DNA of 64,000 nucleotides from Oasisia sp. SBJ-2009 (GCA_964017155.1 OZ024856.1:43343878-43407877), one strand, 5' to 3'. Numbered from the stretch's first letter, positions 24,544 through 38,372 are shown. The notes: generated from the sequence alone by a model not told the origin. Numbers and translations: made by a program.

Positions 24544-25312
24544 TTAGTACATAAATATCATATCAGTGTATAATACTCATTTATACTGATGAGTGAACTG
24601 GAACAATGAAGAATGAAAATACTTGTCCAACGTTTGCGAGATACTTTGGATTTGTATTTTTTCCACTTCAGTGGACGTATTTTCCAAATACAAAATAACT
24701 TAATTCTCGCTATATTGCGTTATTGGCCACGAAAGCAGACACTAACAAGCAATCATGCGATCATAAAAGGTCAAAATTGACAATAACAAAAGCCGACATC
24801 AAAAGGAAGTATCAGCAGTTTTCTGATCGGGAACATGACTACGATTACGACCGTTGCTGGTCCGCGAGCACATGGTCGACAGCCCAAATGGCAAGCCGAC
24901 GTTAATAAACCTCAGCATTCATCCTGCCGCATGGTGAGATAAACCCGATTCGCGTCGACAAGTATTTCATTGAATAATTGAATATTACACATATGTACAC
25001 ATAATAGTGTGTCATTCTGTTGTTCATTCTCTGGTTATTTTTCTGTCATGCTGTCTACACAATTTTTAAATCGCGACTTCTATTTTGGTCTCTAGTCGAT
25101 CAAAACAAAATATATTCGAAATGTAAACAACATCAATACGCTACCAATTGTCCCTCTCTCATGCTAATGGTTGATGGTGACAGTGTTTTATCAGGATGGT
25201 TGGTAATACGGTGTTTAAACAATTATACTATCATGTAAAGATTAACATTGTATTAATTTTGAGCGAATCGGAAATGTATGTGGAATAATGTTATGTTGTA
25301 TTATGTTATAAG
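24544..25312 (+). other. Intron before TIL exon 6
   Basis: Contains the recurring intron block at 24910-24939 (CAGCATTCATCCTGCCGC). No exon was recognised in this stretch. Confidence 0.5.
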
Positions 25313-25477
25313 CAAAATGCCATGGTGGACAAGTTTGGAGTACGTGCTTCCGTTGCAAAATCTCGTGCAAACGCCGAGTCCCGATATGTAGTTTCAAATG
25401 CCGTACTGGATGTCACTGTCCAAAAGAACGACCGTTTTTCAACAATGGAAAATGCATCAAGTGGGAAGAATGTGGTG
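25313..25477 (+). CDS. TIL domain exon 6
   Basis: A 165-nt phase 1-1 exon after GTTATAAG (AAG acceptor) and before GTAAGCG. Ten cysteines with a shortened loop between cysteines 2 and 3: C-x8-C-x2-C-x3-C-x6-C-x3-C-x3-C-x1-C-x11-C-x5-C. Contains HGGQVWSTC and RTGCHCPKERP. It is intermediate between the upstream group (x4 loop) and the downstream group (mostly x3). Confidence 0.86.
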
Positions 25478-26699
25478 GTAAGCGCAAAATTATGATATAT
25501 TGATATATTGATAATTGACGTGTTAATGTACTCTTCATTCTTTTCTGGGCGGGGCTCTTGCAAGCGTAATTCGCGAGCATAATATGCATGTTATGCAATT
25601 AGAGCAATAACACAACTGCAAAGGTTGATCTAAATATCGAACATTCTAATTAAACATCTGATACCTAGAAGGCTGACGTGCCGTATATGACACGAGTAAA
25701 TCAGAGAAAAACAACGAGAACCATTGTACTAACAACGATATTGTTTGGCAACATGCGCGATCTTAACAATTTGAGTATAACTATTGTTTACACATGAAAG
25801 GACGTATGGTTCGGTGGTTGTACTGGTTACAAGGAACGTTTGCAATTAAGCATATTGTCGCTAGATGACATACAACTATATATTTTTGTAATAATTACGA
25901 TAATTGTTGTAACTAAGTGAAATGAATTGGCGGAAGAGCTTAAAGAAATGTAACATAGTTGGCATCAGTTTCGCGAGACATTAAAAGAAAACTACTGCTG
26001 GTGGAGCAAGCCGACCTTTCGATTTATCGATTTTTCCATTTTGCGATATTTCGATTTTTTGATTTGATGATGAACTGTTGGCATATGTTAATATCTTAAT
26101 TAGGCCGATGAATACGAATCTGAAGTTACTTTACAGCTGCCACTTTTGATAACGTAAATGGGTTATTCTTACTCGTGATCATGTAACTGGTAGCCACAAG
26201 AACATACGCCGTAAACAATAACACTCCGGAGCGGATTGCATTCCCTTCATCGCCGCTGATGGGCTGATGCGATATGCTGCCAGAAAGTTCAAGCTGAAGA
26301 ATAATATCCAGGTGGACGTGCCTGATCCCTTAAACCTATGCCCAACAAATACCAAGATAAATGTGTTGATTGTTCCTTGGACAGTTGACAGGCCTATCCA
26401 CGGAACTATTAATTCGGTCAAGTTAGATTTTAATGTGTCGCTCTTCGTTTGGTTATTCGACACTGACGGTCATCTTATTTTTCGACATATATCATGACTA
26501 ATAGCACTAATTTTCGCTCGATTGACCGCTACATGGTTCCCTCAGCGCAACTGCTAAACGCCACTGCCTGCTCGGGATGCAGTGCTAAACAATTCCTCTA
26601 ACAAGGCACATATAAACACTCTCATTGGCAGGCATATCCTAATTGCCAAATAATTTATGATGTATGTGACGCAAGACAACAGCTTGGTGGTTGCGGGGG
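25478..26699 (+). other. Intron, no recognised feature
   Basis: Non-coding to my reading. A 76-residue open frame near 26267 lacks splice context, cysteine pattern or family resemblance. Confidence 0.4.
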
Positions 26700-27290
26700 G
26701 GGCATAGCTATGCACATCCACGTATCAAAGGAACGCAACACGTTTCTTACCTCGACACACGAAGACGAGGCGTTGATCACTACTTAACAAACCATCCACA
26801 TGGCAACATCCAGGATCATGTATTCGTATGGTGTGTGATAACATCGATGTGTTTGCGTTGCTGCTCTACTTCTACTCTACTGAGAAACCCCAGTCCTCCC
26901 TAACGATCCAATACAAGGCCGTTATTGTATGGAGATGAAGCAAGCCGCTTGTTAACATGCCACGTTCTTATTTGACATGTTGGCAGGTCATGCTCTAAGT
27001 GAGTGTGTGGTTCAGCTGCGGCGACCTACGAAACACTACGCTTGGCTAGAATAAATGACACACTCAATCAACCTTGCCAACCGATAGCGTATATTGCCAA
27101 AGCCACCAAGCATGCGACACCTTTCATGGCTGCTTCCTATGGCGTCAAAATATTTTGCTCTTCCATGACGGAGTGCCGCCAACAACCGTGAACGCATAAC
27201 ATCGGAACTAATCACCAGCAACAATTTGATTATTTGAAAAGAGCGTTCGCAGTGTACTGCATCAGGTTACCTAGTGGTACAATGTCCTAA
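26700..27290 (+). pseudogene. Second, highly decayed CXC-element gene fragment
   Basis: Several pieces align in order with the 5250-5800 part of the CXC gene remnant: a STHEDEALIT segment, NIDVFALLLYFYSTEKPQSS (matching DIDVFVLLLHHY), HALSEC, then AATYETLRLARINDTLNQ and ATPFMAASYGVKIF (matching ATRFISVCYGMK). Frames change between pieces and stops are present. No inverted termini were seen around it, so it is an isolated relic. Confidence 0.62.
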
Positions 27291-28543
27291 GTGACAGACA
27301 CACAGACACACAGACAGACAGACAGCCAAACAAACAAACATACAGACAGAGAAACAGTAGTTTTTATTTTATACGCTTATATACGCCCATGCATCACTTA
27401 ATAAGTGAGCGGGCAAAATAGTTATAATCGCAAATCAATATACAAAACCTATGAGAATTGTAATCTATGTTTCGATAGCCATTTTGGATTATGAACAAGT
27501 TAATATAATCTAAGGTTGGTAGGAAAGGGAAGACGATTCAACGATCCGCATATAATTATTTTTTAATGAATATTTGCCGGGACGCAAAGCATCGATGGTA
27601 TGCGAAAAAACGCAAATTGACGAAAGATCAAATATGCGCGACATTCAACGGTGACATATTCGTCTTCGGAACGTAACAGCGATATTGCTTAGATGAAGTC
27701 CAAGTATATTAAAAGATGACTACTTTACATCTGCCTACTTTGGCAAAAATGTTAAGCTTAGATGATGAACATATGGAATACCTTAAGGGTATTATTTTAT
27801 GTTTTGCTATGGTATCACAACATTATATCCGACATGAATTGTTATGTGTTTCGCTCGGGATGCATACCGCAATTATCGTACCCGACATTTGTGTATACAT
27901 GCAATTTAAGGGGAACATTCGTTCGTTAATATTACATGTTGACATAAGATCACTACTTTATTTATGTTTAATGTTCAAAACTAATATGTGTATTAATACG
28001 CATAGGTATATTCTGTATAGTAGTATTACTAGGCAGTCTGCCATTGCATCTACCTACATCAGTTATATGCTGAATCTGTATATTGTATTTTAAATAATAT
28101 ATGTAATGTATAGCAGACTAACTCGACTATGCAACGTCACCAGCAGATAGACACAATTAATATTTTAGCATTCGTAGCTCAAATATAAAACAAATCAATG
28201 CTAAATATGGTGAAATAGTACGTTTCTTGAAGAACTTAATTTGTTTAAATTTACATTTAGCTAACCATGCTTTTAGTAATGCCGGCTGTCCGATAATGAT
28301 GATAGGCATATGTTTTATGGATAATGTCCACTTTATGTCTGCTTTCCCTCTCTAAATTAGATAAATAGTAGTCCACCATTTTACTGTTTTTATGAACTTA
28401 TAGTTGGTCTCGTTGTTGCTGTTTTTTTTTGGATATGTATTAGCAAATAATATTATTAGTACTGACCTATTAATGAATATTATTATTTTCACGATGAACG
28501 ACCATTAATCGTAGATTGAGTTATGTTCTGTTACTGTTCCAAG
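27291..28543 (+). other. Intron, mostly featureless
   Basis: Starts with a short ACAG/AAAC-rich stretch (about 27297-27345). A 125-residue open frame at 27716-28093 is hydrophobic and unrecognised; with no splice or family support it is not called. Confidence 0.4.
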
Positions 28544-28726
28544 CTTCTTGCCCTTATGGACAAACGTGGCGCAGCTGCGGTGGGAATTGCAAACAACGCA
28601 CGTGCACAAACATGTTTGCCAGCCATGGAGAGAGATGCAAGGGTCCGTGCACTTATGGATGCGCCTGTCCATCCAGCCGAAGCATTTTCAGTAACGGAGA
28701 ATGCATAACGCCGATGCAATGTAGTG
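28544..28726 (+). CDS. TIL domain exon 7
   Basis: A 183-nt phase 1-1 exon after CTGTTCCAAG and before GTAAGCG. Ten cysteines: C-x8-C-x3-C-x4-C-x10-C-x3-C-x3-C-x1-C-x11-C-x5-C. It begins ASCPYGQTWRSCGG. The x3 spacing between cysteines 2 and 3 defines the downstream subfamily. It has the longest variable loop of the set (ten residues between cysteines 4 and 5, including TNMFASHGER); in TIL inhibitors the protease-contact loop lies in this neighbourhood. Confidence 0.88.
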
Positions 28727-29257
28727 GTAAGCGCCAAATGTATTGCTATCCATCAGTCTGCTCCTTTAATAAATGTAACCTGTTATTCAACATAAATAAA
28801 ACAATCTGTATTTTAGTAATCATGGATAAATGAATATTTTTTCTAAAAACGAATAATATGTTCAAGGTAAAACGACTTATTCGTGTAATGCACCTATAGG
28901 AATTTTTTGAAACGAACAATTTGCAGGTGCAATCAAATTGTACAAATACACACATATCTGCATGTATTCATGTATACATATGTACGAACGTCCGTAGGTC
29001 CTACGTGTATATGTTTGCACGTATGTGTCTATGTATACATGCGTACATGTATGTATGTGCACGCATACACGTACAGTTTCCAATCAAAACACACCGTGTC
29101 TAGGCGTTTCTTTGTCTTGTTATATTTAACTGTTCAGATGTTCTTCCTTTTCTCTCACTACAAGTAACAAACAAACACACTAGGCTCAATATTTGAACGA
29201 AACGGGATATTATTGTCGCAGTTTTCAGCCTAACAAGAATGACGTAAATGATGTAAA

Positions 29258-29337
<80 letters not shown>

Positions 29338-29475
29338 ACACAAACACACATACACACATACACACATACACACATATACTCTTATACACATATACATATA
29401 TACATATATAATAGGGATCAGAAAGGCTTTGTTTAATTTGATTGAAATACTGTTACGTTGTATATATTTTTAAAG
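28727..29475 (+). other. Intron between TIL exons 7 and 8
   Basis: Begins with a segment shared with the intron after exon 8 (both contain CCATCAGTC and AATAAATGT soon after the donor) and ends with the TA/CA array. The short GTATGT/ATACAT-rich stretch at 28940-29070 is low complexity. Confidence 0.5.
29265..29408. repeat. (TA)n-(CA)n compound microsatellite
   Basis: About 65 bp of TA followed by ACACATA-type repeats, ending about 70 bp before TIL exon 8. Confidence 0.95.
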
Positions 29476-29649
29476 CGTCCTGCCCTGAAGGACAAATCTG
29501 GCTGAAATGCGGTGGCAGTTGCACTACCAAGTGTAATTATCCTAAACCGGTATGCAAGTCGCGTGACTCGTGTGTCCCTGGGTGTGGCTGTCCAAAAGAG
29601 CGGCCGTATATGAAGGACGGGAAATGCATAACGTGGAAGCAATGCGGTG
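29476..29649 (+). CDS. TIL domain exon 8
   Basis: A 174-nt phase 1-1 exon after TTTTTAAAG and before GTAAGTG. Ten cysteines: C-x8-C-x3-C-x3-C-x6-C-x5-C-x3-C-x1-C-x11-C-x5-C. It reads CPEGQIWLKCGGSC at the start and SCVPGCGCPKERP in the middle. Typical TIL spacing; secreted disulfide-rich module. Confidence 0.9.
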
Positions 29650-29839
29650 GTAAGTGTCAAATGTACTGTCATCCATCAGTCTTCTCCTTGAATAAATGTC
29701 ATCATAAAGTCGTATTCAAATTAAATGTCTTACGGCGAACGTGTATGTGGTATGATAAGTTTACGTAAATGTAAAAACTTGACAATTGGCTCCTTTCACA
29801 AGCACTATCGCATGAATGATATACAAGAACTAAGCAAGA

Positions 29840-30250
29840 CCTTTTCAACGTTGTCAGACTGACCGGGATGGAACCCGCACTATGAGCAAGGTAATTTAAA
29901 CAGGCCAGATGTCGTCATTAAACCAAATTGCACAGATGCCGTAGTGTCAGCCTGGAGAGGTGTATTACAGTACTTCCTGAACTCAGGCATTCTATCAATG
30001 GATTGCCTATCACCAACAATTTCAAGTGTCGTGAAAACATTGATAAAGCGTTACGCTTCTCATAGGTTGATTTCTTTGACAACCGTGTGCTGTCAGCTCG
30101 TTGAGCACAGTGTATGGCGACATCTCCTGAATGATCTAAAGAACCAGATCCTCTCGTTGCTGAAACACGGATTCTCAATACGGTTTTCGTGCGAAACCCA
30201 GGTTTCGTGCCGCGCGTATTGTTTGTTCACTTGCAACGACATCTGACCAA
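29840..30250 (+). pseudogene. LINE reverse transcriptase fragment
   Basis: The plus-strand frame contains FLNSGILSMDCLSPTISSVV, then YASHRLISLTTVCCQLVEH, LLNDLKNQIL and HGFSIRFSCETQV. These resemble the finger region of CR1/L2-type reverse transcriptases (NYRPVSLTSVCCKLLEH and HGFRxxxSCETQL in intact relatives). It stops before the catalytic core; ends are undefined. Confidence 0.65.
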
Positions 30251-30559
30251 CAGAAAACTGTACGGTAGATTGTGTAAAGTCGCCGAAAAGATCAAAGAAG
30301 AAGACTGAATGATATTTCCCTAACGTTGCGACATATATAAAGCCGAAATGGCATCTAGGGCGATTTTGTGATAACTGTCACATGAGCTGGCTGGCCAAGA
30401 GAGGACGCCCAGCAGCAACATACTTAGACAGCTAGAAGGAAGACGTTGGTCTTGAGGTGGAAGAAAAAAGTTGACGATGGTAGAACAAGAGATATCGAGG
30501 AGGATAGTTGAAACCACAAATGTTCTAACCCAATGGCCGACATTAATGAGTCAACGTAT

Positions 30560-30578
30560 GCATGTATGTATGTATGTA

Positions 30579-30614
<36 letters not shown>

Positions 30615-30980
30615 TGTATGTATGTATGTATGTATGTATGTATGTATGTATGTATGTATGTATGTATGTATGTATGTATGTATGTATGTATGTATGTATG
30701 TATGTATGTATGTATGTATGTATGTATGTATGTATGTATGTATGTATGTATGTATGTATGTATGTATGTATGTATGTATGTATGTATGTATGTATGTATG
30801 TGTGTATGTAAAAACTATGTATGTATGTATGTATGTATGTATGTATGTATGTATGTATGTATGTATGTATGTATGTAGGTATGTAGGTATGTAGGTATGT
30901 ATGTATGAGGTATGTATGTATGTATGTATGTATGTATGTATGTATGTATGTATGTATGTATGTACGTATGTTTGTATGTT
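30560..30980. repeat. (TATG)n tetranucleotide array
   Basis: About 420 bp of TATG with two interruptions (near 30810 and 30908). Reads as Met-Tyr-Val-Cys or His-Thr-Tyr-Ile in different frames; not coding. It ends about 80 bp before TIL exon 9. Confidence 0.97.
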
Positions 30981-31062
30981 TGTATATATGCATGCATATA
31001 ATGTATATGTGCGATCTGGAATCGTTTACGAGTTAAATGTTGCGTTGTATTTATTTTACAAG

Positions 31063-31236
31063 CGTCTTGCCCTGGTGGTCAAGTGTGGACCAAGTGCGGA
31101 GGCAGTTGCAGTGATATGACGTGCACTTACCCATACCGAAAATGCATAACGACGCTGTGCTTTTCTGGATGCGGCTGCCCGCCTAGCAAACCCTTCTACA
31201 CCAAAGGGAAATGCCTTCGGGGCAATCAATGTGGTG
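31063..31236 (+). CDS. TIL domain exon 9
   Basis: A 174-nt phase 1-1 exon after ATTTTACAAG and before GTATGCG. Ten cysteines: C-x8-C-x3-C-x4-C-x6-C-x4-C-x3-C-x1-C-x11-C-x5-C. Starts CPGGQVWTKCGGSC. The usual VPGC block is FSGCGCPP here. Belongs to the downstream subfamily with exons 7, 8 and 10. Confidence 0.89.
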
Positions 31237-32244
31237 GTATGCGCAAATACGTAATAATGCATCAGTCTTGTCTTTGAATAAATGCCACTTTCTACCTACC
31301 TTTCATAAAAACATTATTATTTTATATGAGTGTAGAAATTGCAGCACAGCGATTTGTTATTTTAAAGAAAAATTGTTTATGTTATGCACATATATGAAAT
31401 TAGACACTAACAATGCTGGAGATATCAGCATGTTTTAAACATACGTAACTGAAATGGGGAAGAATCCAATTAATCATCTGGTATCCTGAAATAGTTCAAT
31501 ATATCAGAAGAATAAAGTTACCTTGAAGTTCGGGGTTTGCCCGAAACGCAAATAAATACCCAATCAATTAGTATCAATTTCTTAGGCTAAGTTGTCGTGA
31601 CAACTACCATGATATCTGAACAACTTGGTTATGACTGTTTACAAATGTAATAACGTAAGATTCAATGGATTTTGCAAGGCAAGTTTCCCACGTAATTTAT
31701 ATTTCCGTTATGAATGACTGCCTGCAATTATACATTTAGCACCATCCGTATTCAAATATGATATGGCTATTGTCACGGTACAATATGGGACAACATAACT
31801 TTGTATACGGCAACTTGGACGTTATAAGTCAAGGAAGTTATGTTCCAACTGTCCAAGTTTTCTACGAAGCTACCGCGACAATAAGGCGGTGGCCAGGCAA
31901 TTAAGTCACAACAGTTACCAAAAAACTGCAACTATACGAAATCAGCATTGGCAATAACACTATCAAAGCTACAGTCATCAGCCACAATGGCAGGCGTGTG
32001 TTCTTCTGTGTTCATCCCATCGTTCACATATATGTTTTAATTCAACTATAATACAACATTATGCAGACGGAAACATACCCAAACAGACGCACGCGTTAGC
32101 TAAAGACAAAAAGAGGGCATTTACCAGGTACAATTTATCACTGCGGGTATGCTAGAAAAAGTGGTGTTGGGTTTTCCGGGGACGTTTTGTATTCATAATT
32201 ACAACATCAATAGGTTTTTGTTAGATTTTAATGAAAACGATTAT
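31237..32244 (+). other. Intron between TIL exons 9 and 10, first part
   Basis: No exon or transposon end recognised. It leads into the large TAG array. Confidence 0.4.
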
Positions 32245-32995
<751 letters not shown>

Positions 32996-33151
32996 AGCAG
33001 TCATAGTAGCAATAGTAGTGAAAATAGTTGTAGTATTATCAGTGTCATTTTTATTAATGCGGTTTAATGGTAATACTCATATGATACTGAATTTGAGCGA
33101 CTATTAAAGTGTACGTGTGAAATAACATTATGTCGCATTTCTGTTAAACAG

Positions 33152-33319
33152 AATTTTGCCCTACCGGACAAAGCTGGAATAGATGCGGTGGTAGTTGCAA
33201 GCGCACGTGCAAAAACCCAAACCCGAAACGGTGTTATCCGTGCAGTCCTGGATGTGGCTGTCCATTGAGCCGACAATATCTCGACAATGGGACTTGCCTA
33301 AAACGGACACAATGTCCTC
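33152..33319 (+). CDS. TIL domain exon 10
   Basis: A 168-nt phase 1-1 exon after CTGTTAAACAG and before GTAAGAAC. Ten cysteines: C-x8-C-x3-C-x3-C-x7-C-x2-C-x3-C-x1-C-x11-C-x5-C. It reads CPTGQSWNRCGGSC, with PCSPGCGCP in the middle. The last base is C rather than the usual G, so the codon joined to exon 11 becomes CGG (Arg). Confidence 0.88.
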
Positions 33320-33847
33320 GTAAGAACCATATTTTCTCATTCATAGCTTTGCTCATTCTCTTATTAAATTGTAATAAATAATCCATACAATTATTAACAT
33401 AAATGTGAGTTATTACATTGCGCAGTGTCCATTACATAGCGCAGTCCTTGCTTGGATGCACCGTTGTCCCTTGAAATGATCCTGTTAGAAGTAAAGCAAT
33501 GAGGCACACACACCAATATAGGCACTGGTGCCTTGCCAGTATACATTTTGATCCTGTATTGTGGGTCGTGGAACTGTAATGTTGTGTATTTGGTTTCCAT
33601 CATTGGATAGGTTATGCGGATACGGCATATACATATAAGTTCCTTCGCGAACTGAAACAGAACCGCAGCATTGTGTCATCGCATGTTGGAAACCGATGTT
33701 TCTGACTGAATAATACGGTGTCTGCTGTATCATACACACTATATTGAAGTTTAGGGAGACACTTAGATATAAGCCAATTAACTCGAAATGCCACACACAA
33801 ATAAGGCGACAAGGCGACCCTAGTTGACAAAACCAAGATATGTGGAG

Positions 33848-33850
<3 letters not shown>
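33320..33850 (+). other. Intron, no recognised feature
   Basis: Between TIL exon 10 and the AT-array block. Short antisense open frames here show no family resemblance. Confidence 0.4.
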
Positions 33851-33916
<66 letters not shown>

Positions 33917-34033
33917 TATATATATAGATATATATATATATAGGTATATATATTTATAAAATATATTTACAATGTGTATACATATACTGTATATATATCA
34001 TAAATGAATATATGTATATACACTATACATATT

Positions 34034-34074
<41 letters not shown>

Positions 34075-34094
34075 ATATACATGTATGCCTGTAT

Positions 34095-34163
<69 letters not shown>

Positions 34164-34289
34164 ACATATAATATATTATATAGTATATACAATATAATTT
34201 GCATGATATTTAATGCAAATTATATTGTATATACTATATAATGTATTATATATTATATATAATGATCTATATACAGTATATTATATACA

Positions 34290-34370
<81 letters not shown>
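33851..34370. repeat. Cluster of (TA)n arrays upstream of TIL exon 11
   Basis: Three TA arrays (about 33851-33914, 34037-34156, 34291-34370) separated by AT-rich spacers, with a 28-bp perfect inverted repeat between the second and third. The last array ends 19 bp before exon 11. Confidence 0.95.
34177..34240. repeat. Perfect 28-bp inverted repeat, 8-nt loop
   Basis: Arms 34177-34204 and 34213-34240 are perfect reverse complements around the loop GATATTTA; weaker pairing continues outward. In AT-rich DNA this could extrude as a cruciform or fold in pre-mRNA just upstream of exon 11. Confidence 0.88.
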
Positions 34371-34372
<2 letters not shown>

Positions 34373-34388
34373 CAATTTGTTTTGTAAG

Positions 34389-34556
34389 GGCCATGCCCTG
34401 CTGGACAAGTGTGGTCTATTTGTAATGGCGGCCAATGCAACCCAACATGCAAAAAACCATACCCGAAATGCGGAGAGTGCACACCAGGCTGCAAGTGTAG
34501 CGACAGAGTACCTATTCTTAATAAAGGAAAGTGCATTATATGGACACAGTGTCAGG
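34389..34556 (+). CDS. TIL domain exon 11
   Basis: A 168-nt phase 1-1 exon after TTGTTTTGTAAG and before GTAAGTG. Ten cysteines: C-x8-C-x4-C-x3-C-x6-C-x2-C-x3-C-x1-C-x11-C-x5-C. Starts CPAGQVWSICNGGQC and has CTPGCKCSD in place of the common CVPGCxCP. Its acceptor sits 19 bp after a TA array. Confidence 0.87.
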
Positions 34557-34648
34557 GTAAGTGACGTAGTGTTCCCATTTGCAATTGTACAATTCTACTC
34601 CTAAATCAATTACACTTGCAGAAAGATGACTAAGTTTTACGAACATAT

Positions 34649-34698
<50 letters not shown>

Positions 34699-35418
34699 TT
34701 TGCTAAATACAGTAATTATCCCCACACCATACCATAAATAACTGCATGCAGCATGCACTCAACTTATTGTGCACATTCTAGCAATGGAAGTATACTACTC
34801 ACATTTTGCTAGTGATCACTATTTAGGGCGGTATTCTATTTTACGTCATGAGTATGAAACAAAAACTAAAAACAGCATGTATTCGAGGACATGTTTATTT
34901 CCTAAATGTTATTGCTATATACCAAATGTGAACAATAGGTAACATGCGTTCTGTCATCAAAGAAGCAGACCCGCACAAATGGAGGTTTTCCCCAGACCCT
35001 CCAAAATGAAGGTTTCAGAATGTTACCCCAAGTCATGAAAATGTCCCAATCAGTTCAATAAGCAACAGCAACAACTGCCAGTAGCTTGTGTGTGAACCAC
35101 GTGATGCAATCACAGCCTGGTAACGGCGTCTAATGCTTCTAATGAGTCTCTGGATGACTGCCATTTCAAGACTGTTCCATTACAAACATTATGTGATTTT
35201 TAGCCAATTTTGAGTAGTATATATTTAACTATAGGAGCGAAACTGACTATTCATTTGACAGAGAAAAAACATATATACTATCTCTGTTCTGTGTACCTAC
35301 CTATCTAGCTATCTAGATATCTAACTATATCTTTATCTATCTATCAGTCTATATAGCAATGTATCTAATTCATGTTTTTTGTATATAGCGGTCTCTTTTT
35401 TCTCTGCCTGCATGTCTG

Positions 35419-35455
<37 letters not shown>

Positions 35456-35542
35456 CTCTCTCTCTCTTTCACTCATTCTTTCTTATCTGTCTTTCTCTCT
35501 TTCATTCATTATTCAATCTCTCTCCCGTCTCTCTTTCTTTTT

Positions 35543-35631
<89 letters not shown>

Positions 35632-35714
35632 CTTTATATCTCTCTCGCTCGAAATTATACAATATTTGTCCCGTTACATTAAACTAAATATTGTAGAGTT
35701 AATACATTGTTTGT
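34557..35714 (+). other. Intron with low-complexity tracts
   Basis: Holds a short TA array (about 34650-34694) and a CT-rich, TA, TG succession (about 35420-35631). No exon recognised. The MITE begins immediately after. Confidence 0.55.
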
Positions 35715-36550
35715 TAAAGGACAAACAAAGTTAACTTTTACGTGGCATACACCTAATAGAGTTAATATAAAGTAACAATTTCCACATATACTCAATTTTG
35801 TTACGCCAGCGGTTTACCAGAAAAATATTTTTTAACACCCAACCATCCACATTCTATGCGCTACCCCAACTTAGACGAAGAATGACGTCACGACGGTGAT
35901 CGAGGCGCTCTCCACGTAGATTCCCTGCATAGGGTTTGGCTGTTGTCATGAAATGGCTGCAACTCGGCAACGCGCGTAACATGCTGATGACGGTAAATAT
36001 AAAATTGTCTATTATTGTTATCGCTGAAATAATCCCATCAACTGATGATACATGTCTACATCAAAGCATTTATCCTCAAAATGGACCGAGCAAAGTGCCA
36101 AACAGTACGCCCGCAAATCACCAACGTGAATCCATTGCTTCAATACTACCGGTTGTTTCAACTATTATTGCAACCGTATGCCGAACACGAAGGCATAATT
36201 ACTAAAGTTTACCATAGATTTAATCACAGATTTAGATATACGTCTATAAGCAGCTGCTAGATGCCACGCCAACTGAACGAACTGTCGAACACTCGAAGTT
36301 GTTGACCCTTAACAACGTCGCCGGAAGCTGACCGAGATATTGAATGCCGCGCGCTGAATGGCCAAGCCAAATTAACCCTTCACCTATGGCGGCGTCTAGA
36401 CCATCGTGGATTTCGTTAGAATTTTAGACTTTAAATTCACATTCTGAGTAAACCGCTGACGTTAAAAAATGTATTATATGTGGAAATTGTTACTTTGTAT
36501 AAACTCTATTAGGTGTATGACACGAAGCCGTAGCCTTTTTTTGTCCTTTA
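35715..36550. mobile_element. MITE copy 2 with TA target duplication
   Basis: An 832-bp element (35717-36548) nearly identical to copy 1 apart from small deletions (about 20 bp near 36098, and another near 36330). Same AAGGACAAA-type inverted termini and TA on both sides. High similarity between copies suggests recent activity. Its internal open frame is shared with copy 1 but is disrupted differently and is not regarded as a gene. Confidence 0.88.
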
Positions 36551-36877
36551 ACATATATTGGGTCAGTGGGTCAAATGTTAATTCATGAATATGCATGAAT
36601 ATATAATATGCTTGGCATGATAACATGAAACAAGATTATAAATATGTGTTGTCCGCGCAGGTGTGCATAGTGCTTACTGGACGCAAACAAATTTTCATAA
36701 GGAAAGTAATATCCTGGAAAACATCACTCGTATATCATACGTCATATTTCTGATATCTGTGTCATATATCCACGAGAATCCTCGTTAAAACATTGCACAC
36801 ATATATTCTCATATCAACATAAATACATAAATATTGTCAATAATATATACGTGTTGATGCGTTGTTCCCGTGTTTAG

Positions 36878-37054
36878 AGTTATGCCTTGAGGAACAACTG
36901 TGGGACATGTGCGGTAGCCTTTGTTCGCCCACGTGCGACAACCCACGTCCGGCCTGCAATCGAAGTAGCTCTCAATGTGTTCCGGGATGTGTGTGTCCGC
37001 CCAAGAGCCCCGTCCTCAACAACGGCAAATGCACACAAATGCTTGAATGTCATA
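36878..37054 (+). CDS. TIL domain exon 12
   Basis: A 177-nt phase 1-1 exon after CCGTGTTTAG and before GTATGTG. Ten cysteines: C-x8-C-x3-C-x3-C-x6-C-x6-C-x3-C-x1-C-x11-C-x5-C. The most diverged of the set (CLEEQLWDMCGSLC at the start, CVPGCVCPPKSP later). Ends in A, giving ACC (Thr) when joined to the antistasin exon. Confidence 0.87.
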
Positions 37055-37319
37055 GTATGTGCTGTCTGTCTGTCTGTTATAATTTATACGTTAATTTGTA
37101 ATCAACATCTCCGAACTTCCACACTACCTGCATGTATTAATGTAATATCACCTTATTGGCCGAAAATAAACTGTTGTGAGATATAGCACTAACGGCATCG
37201 CACAAACAAATGTGCTACGCTATTAGGTTCCTTTGTTACACAAAATAACATCATTGTTGTGGATTAAAATTGTGTGGCGAAATATAACTTATCTATCACT
37301 ATGTATATATTATACATAA

Positions 37320-37394
37320 GTACATACATACATACATACCTACATACCTACATACATACATGCATACATGCATACATGCATACATACATACAAT
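37320..37394. repeat. (TACA)n array
   Basis: About 75 bp of TACA/TGCA tetranucleotide repeats in the intron between the last TIL exon and the antistasin exon. Confidence 0.92.
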
Positions 37395-37516
37395 ATATAT
37401 ACTTGAATTTTATGTCAAACAATGTACGATGTAATTTATGGATAGCGTTTTAACAGTCACGGGTAGTAAACTGGAAAGGCGGTAGCCAATTGTGACAAAT
37501 CTCTTGTTAATTGCAG

Positions 37517-37621
37517 CCAACGAGCAGGAGCCGAAATGCCCACTACTCACGTGTAAGAAGGCGTGTCCGTCTGGATGGATGAAAGATGAATACGGTTGTA
37601 ACACTTGTGAATGCATAGGAG
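37517..37621 (+). CDS. Antistasin-like domain exon
   Basis: A 105-nt phase 1-1 exon after GTTAATTGCAG and before GTAAATCC. It encodes a compact six-cysteine module, C-x4-C-x3-C-x10-C-x2-C-x1-C, with PSGWMKDEYGCNTCEC. The C-xxG-x4-D-x2-GC-x2-C-x-C signature is that of the antistasin family, leech-type serine-protease inhibitors. It adds a second inhibitor type after the TIL array. It is short, covering only the core repeat. The intron downstream enters a long trinucleotide array 57 bp later. Confidence 0.86.
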
Positions 37622-37676
37622 GTAAATCCAAATCGGTACTATTTTGCGTATCGGTACTATTTTGCGTATAGTTATT

Positions 37677-38372
<696 letters not shown>

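Noticed and set aside
26267..26497. 76-residue open frame with antisense partner
   Set aside because: No recognisable domain or splice boundary; it lies in an intron near transposon debris.
27297..27345. ACAG/AAAC short repeats considered as a CRISPR-like or satellite array
   Set aside because: No regular unit with spacers; simple low-complexity sequence.
27716..28093. 125-residue open frame
   Set aside because: No family resemblance, no splice context and AT-driven hydrophobic composition; probably chance.
30424..30997. Met-Tyr-Val-Cys and His-Thr-Tyr-Ile frames
   Set aside because: Artefact of the TATG array.
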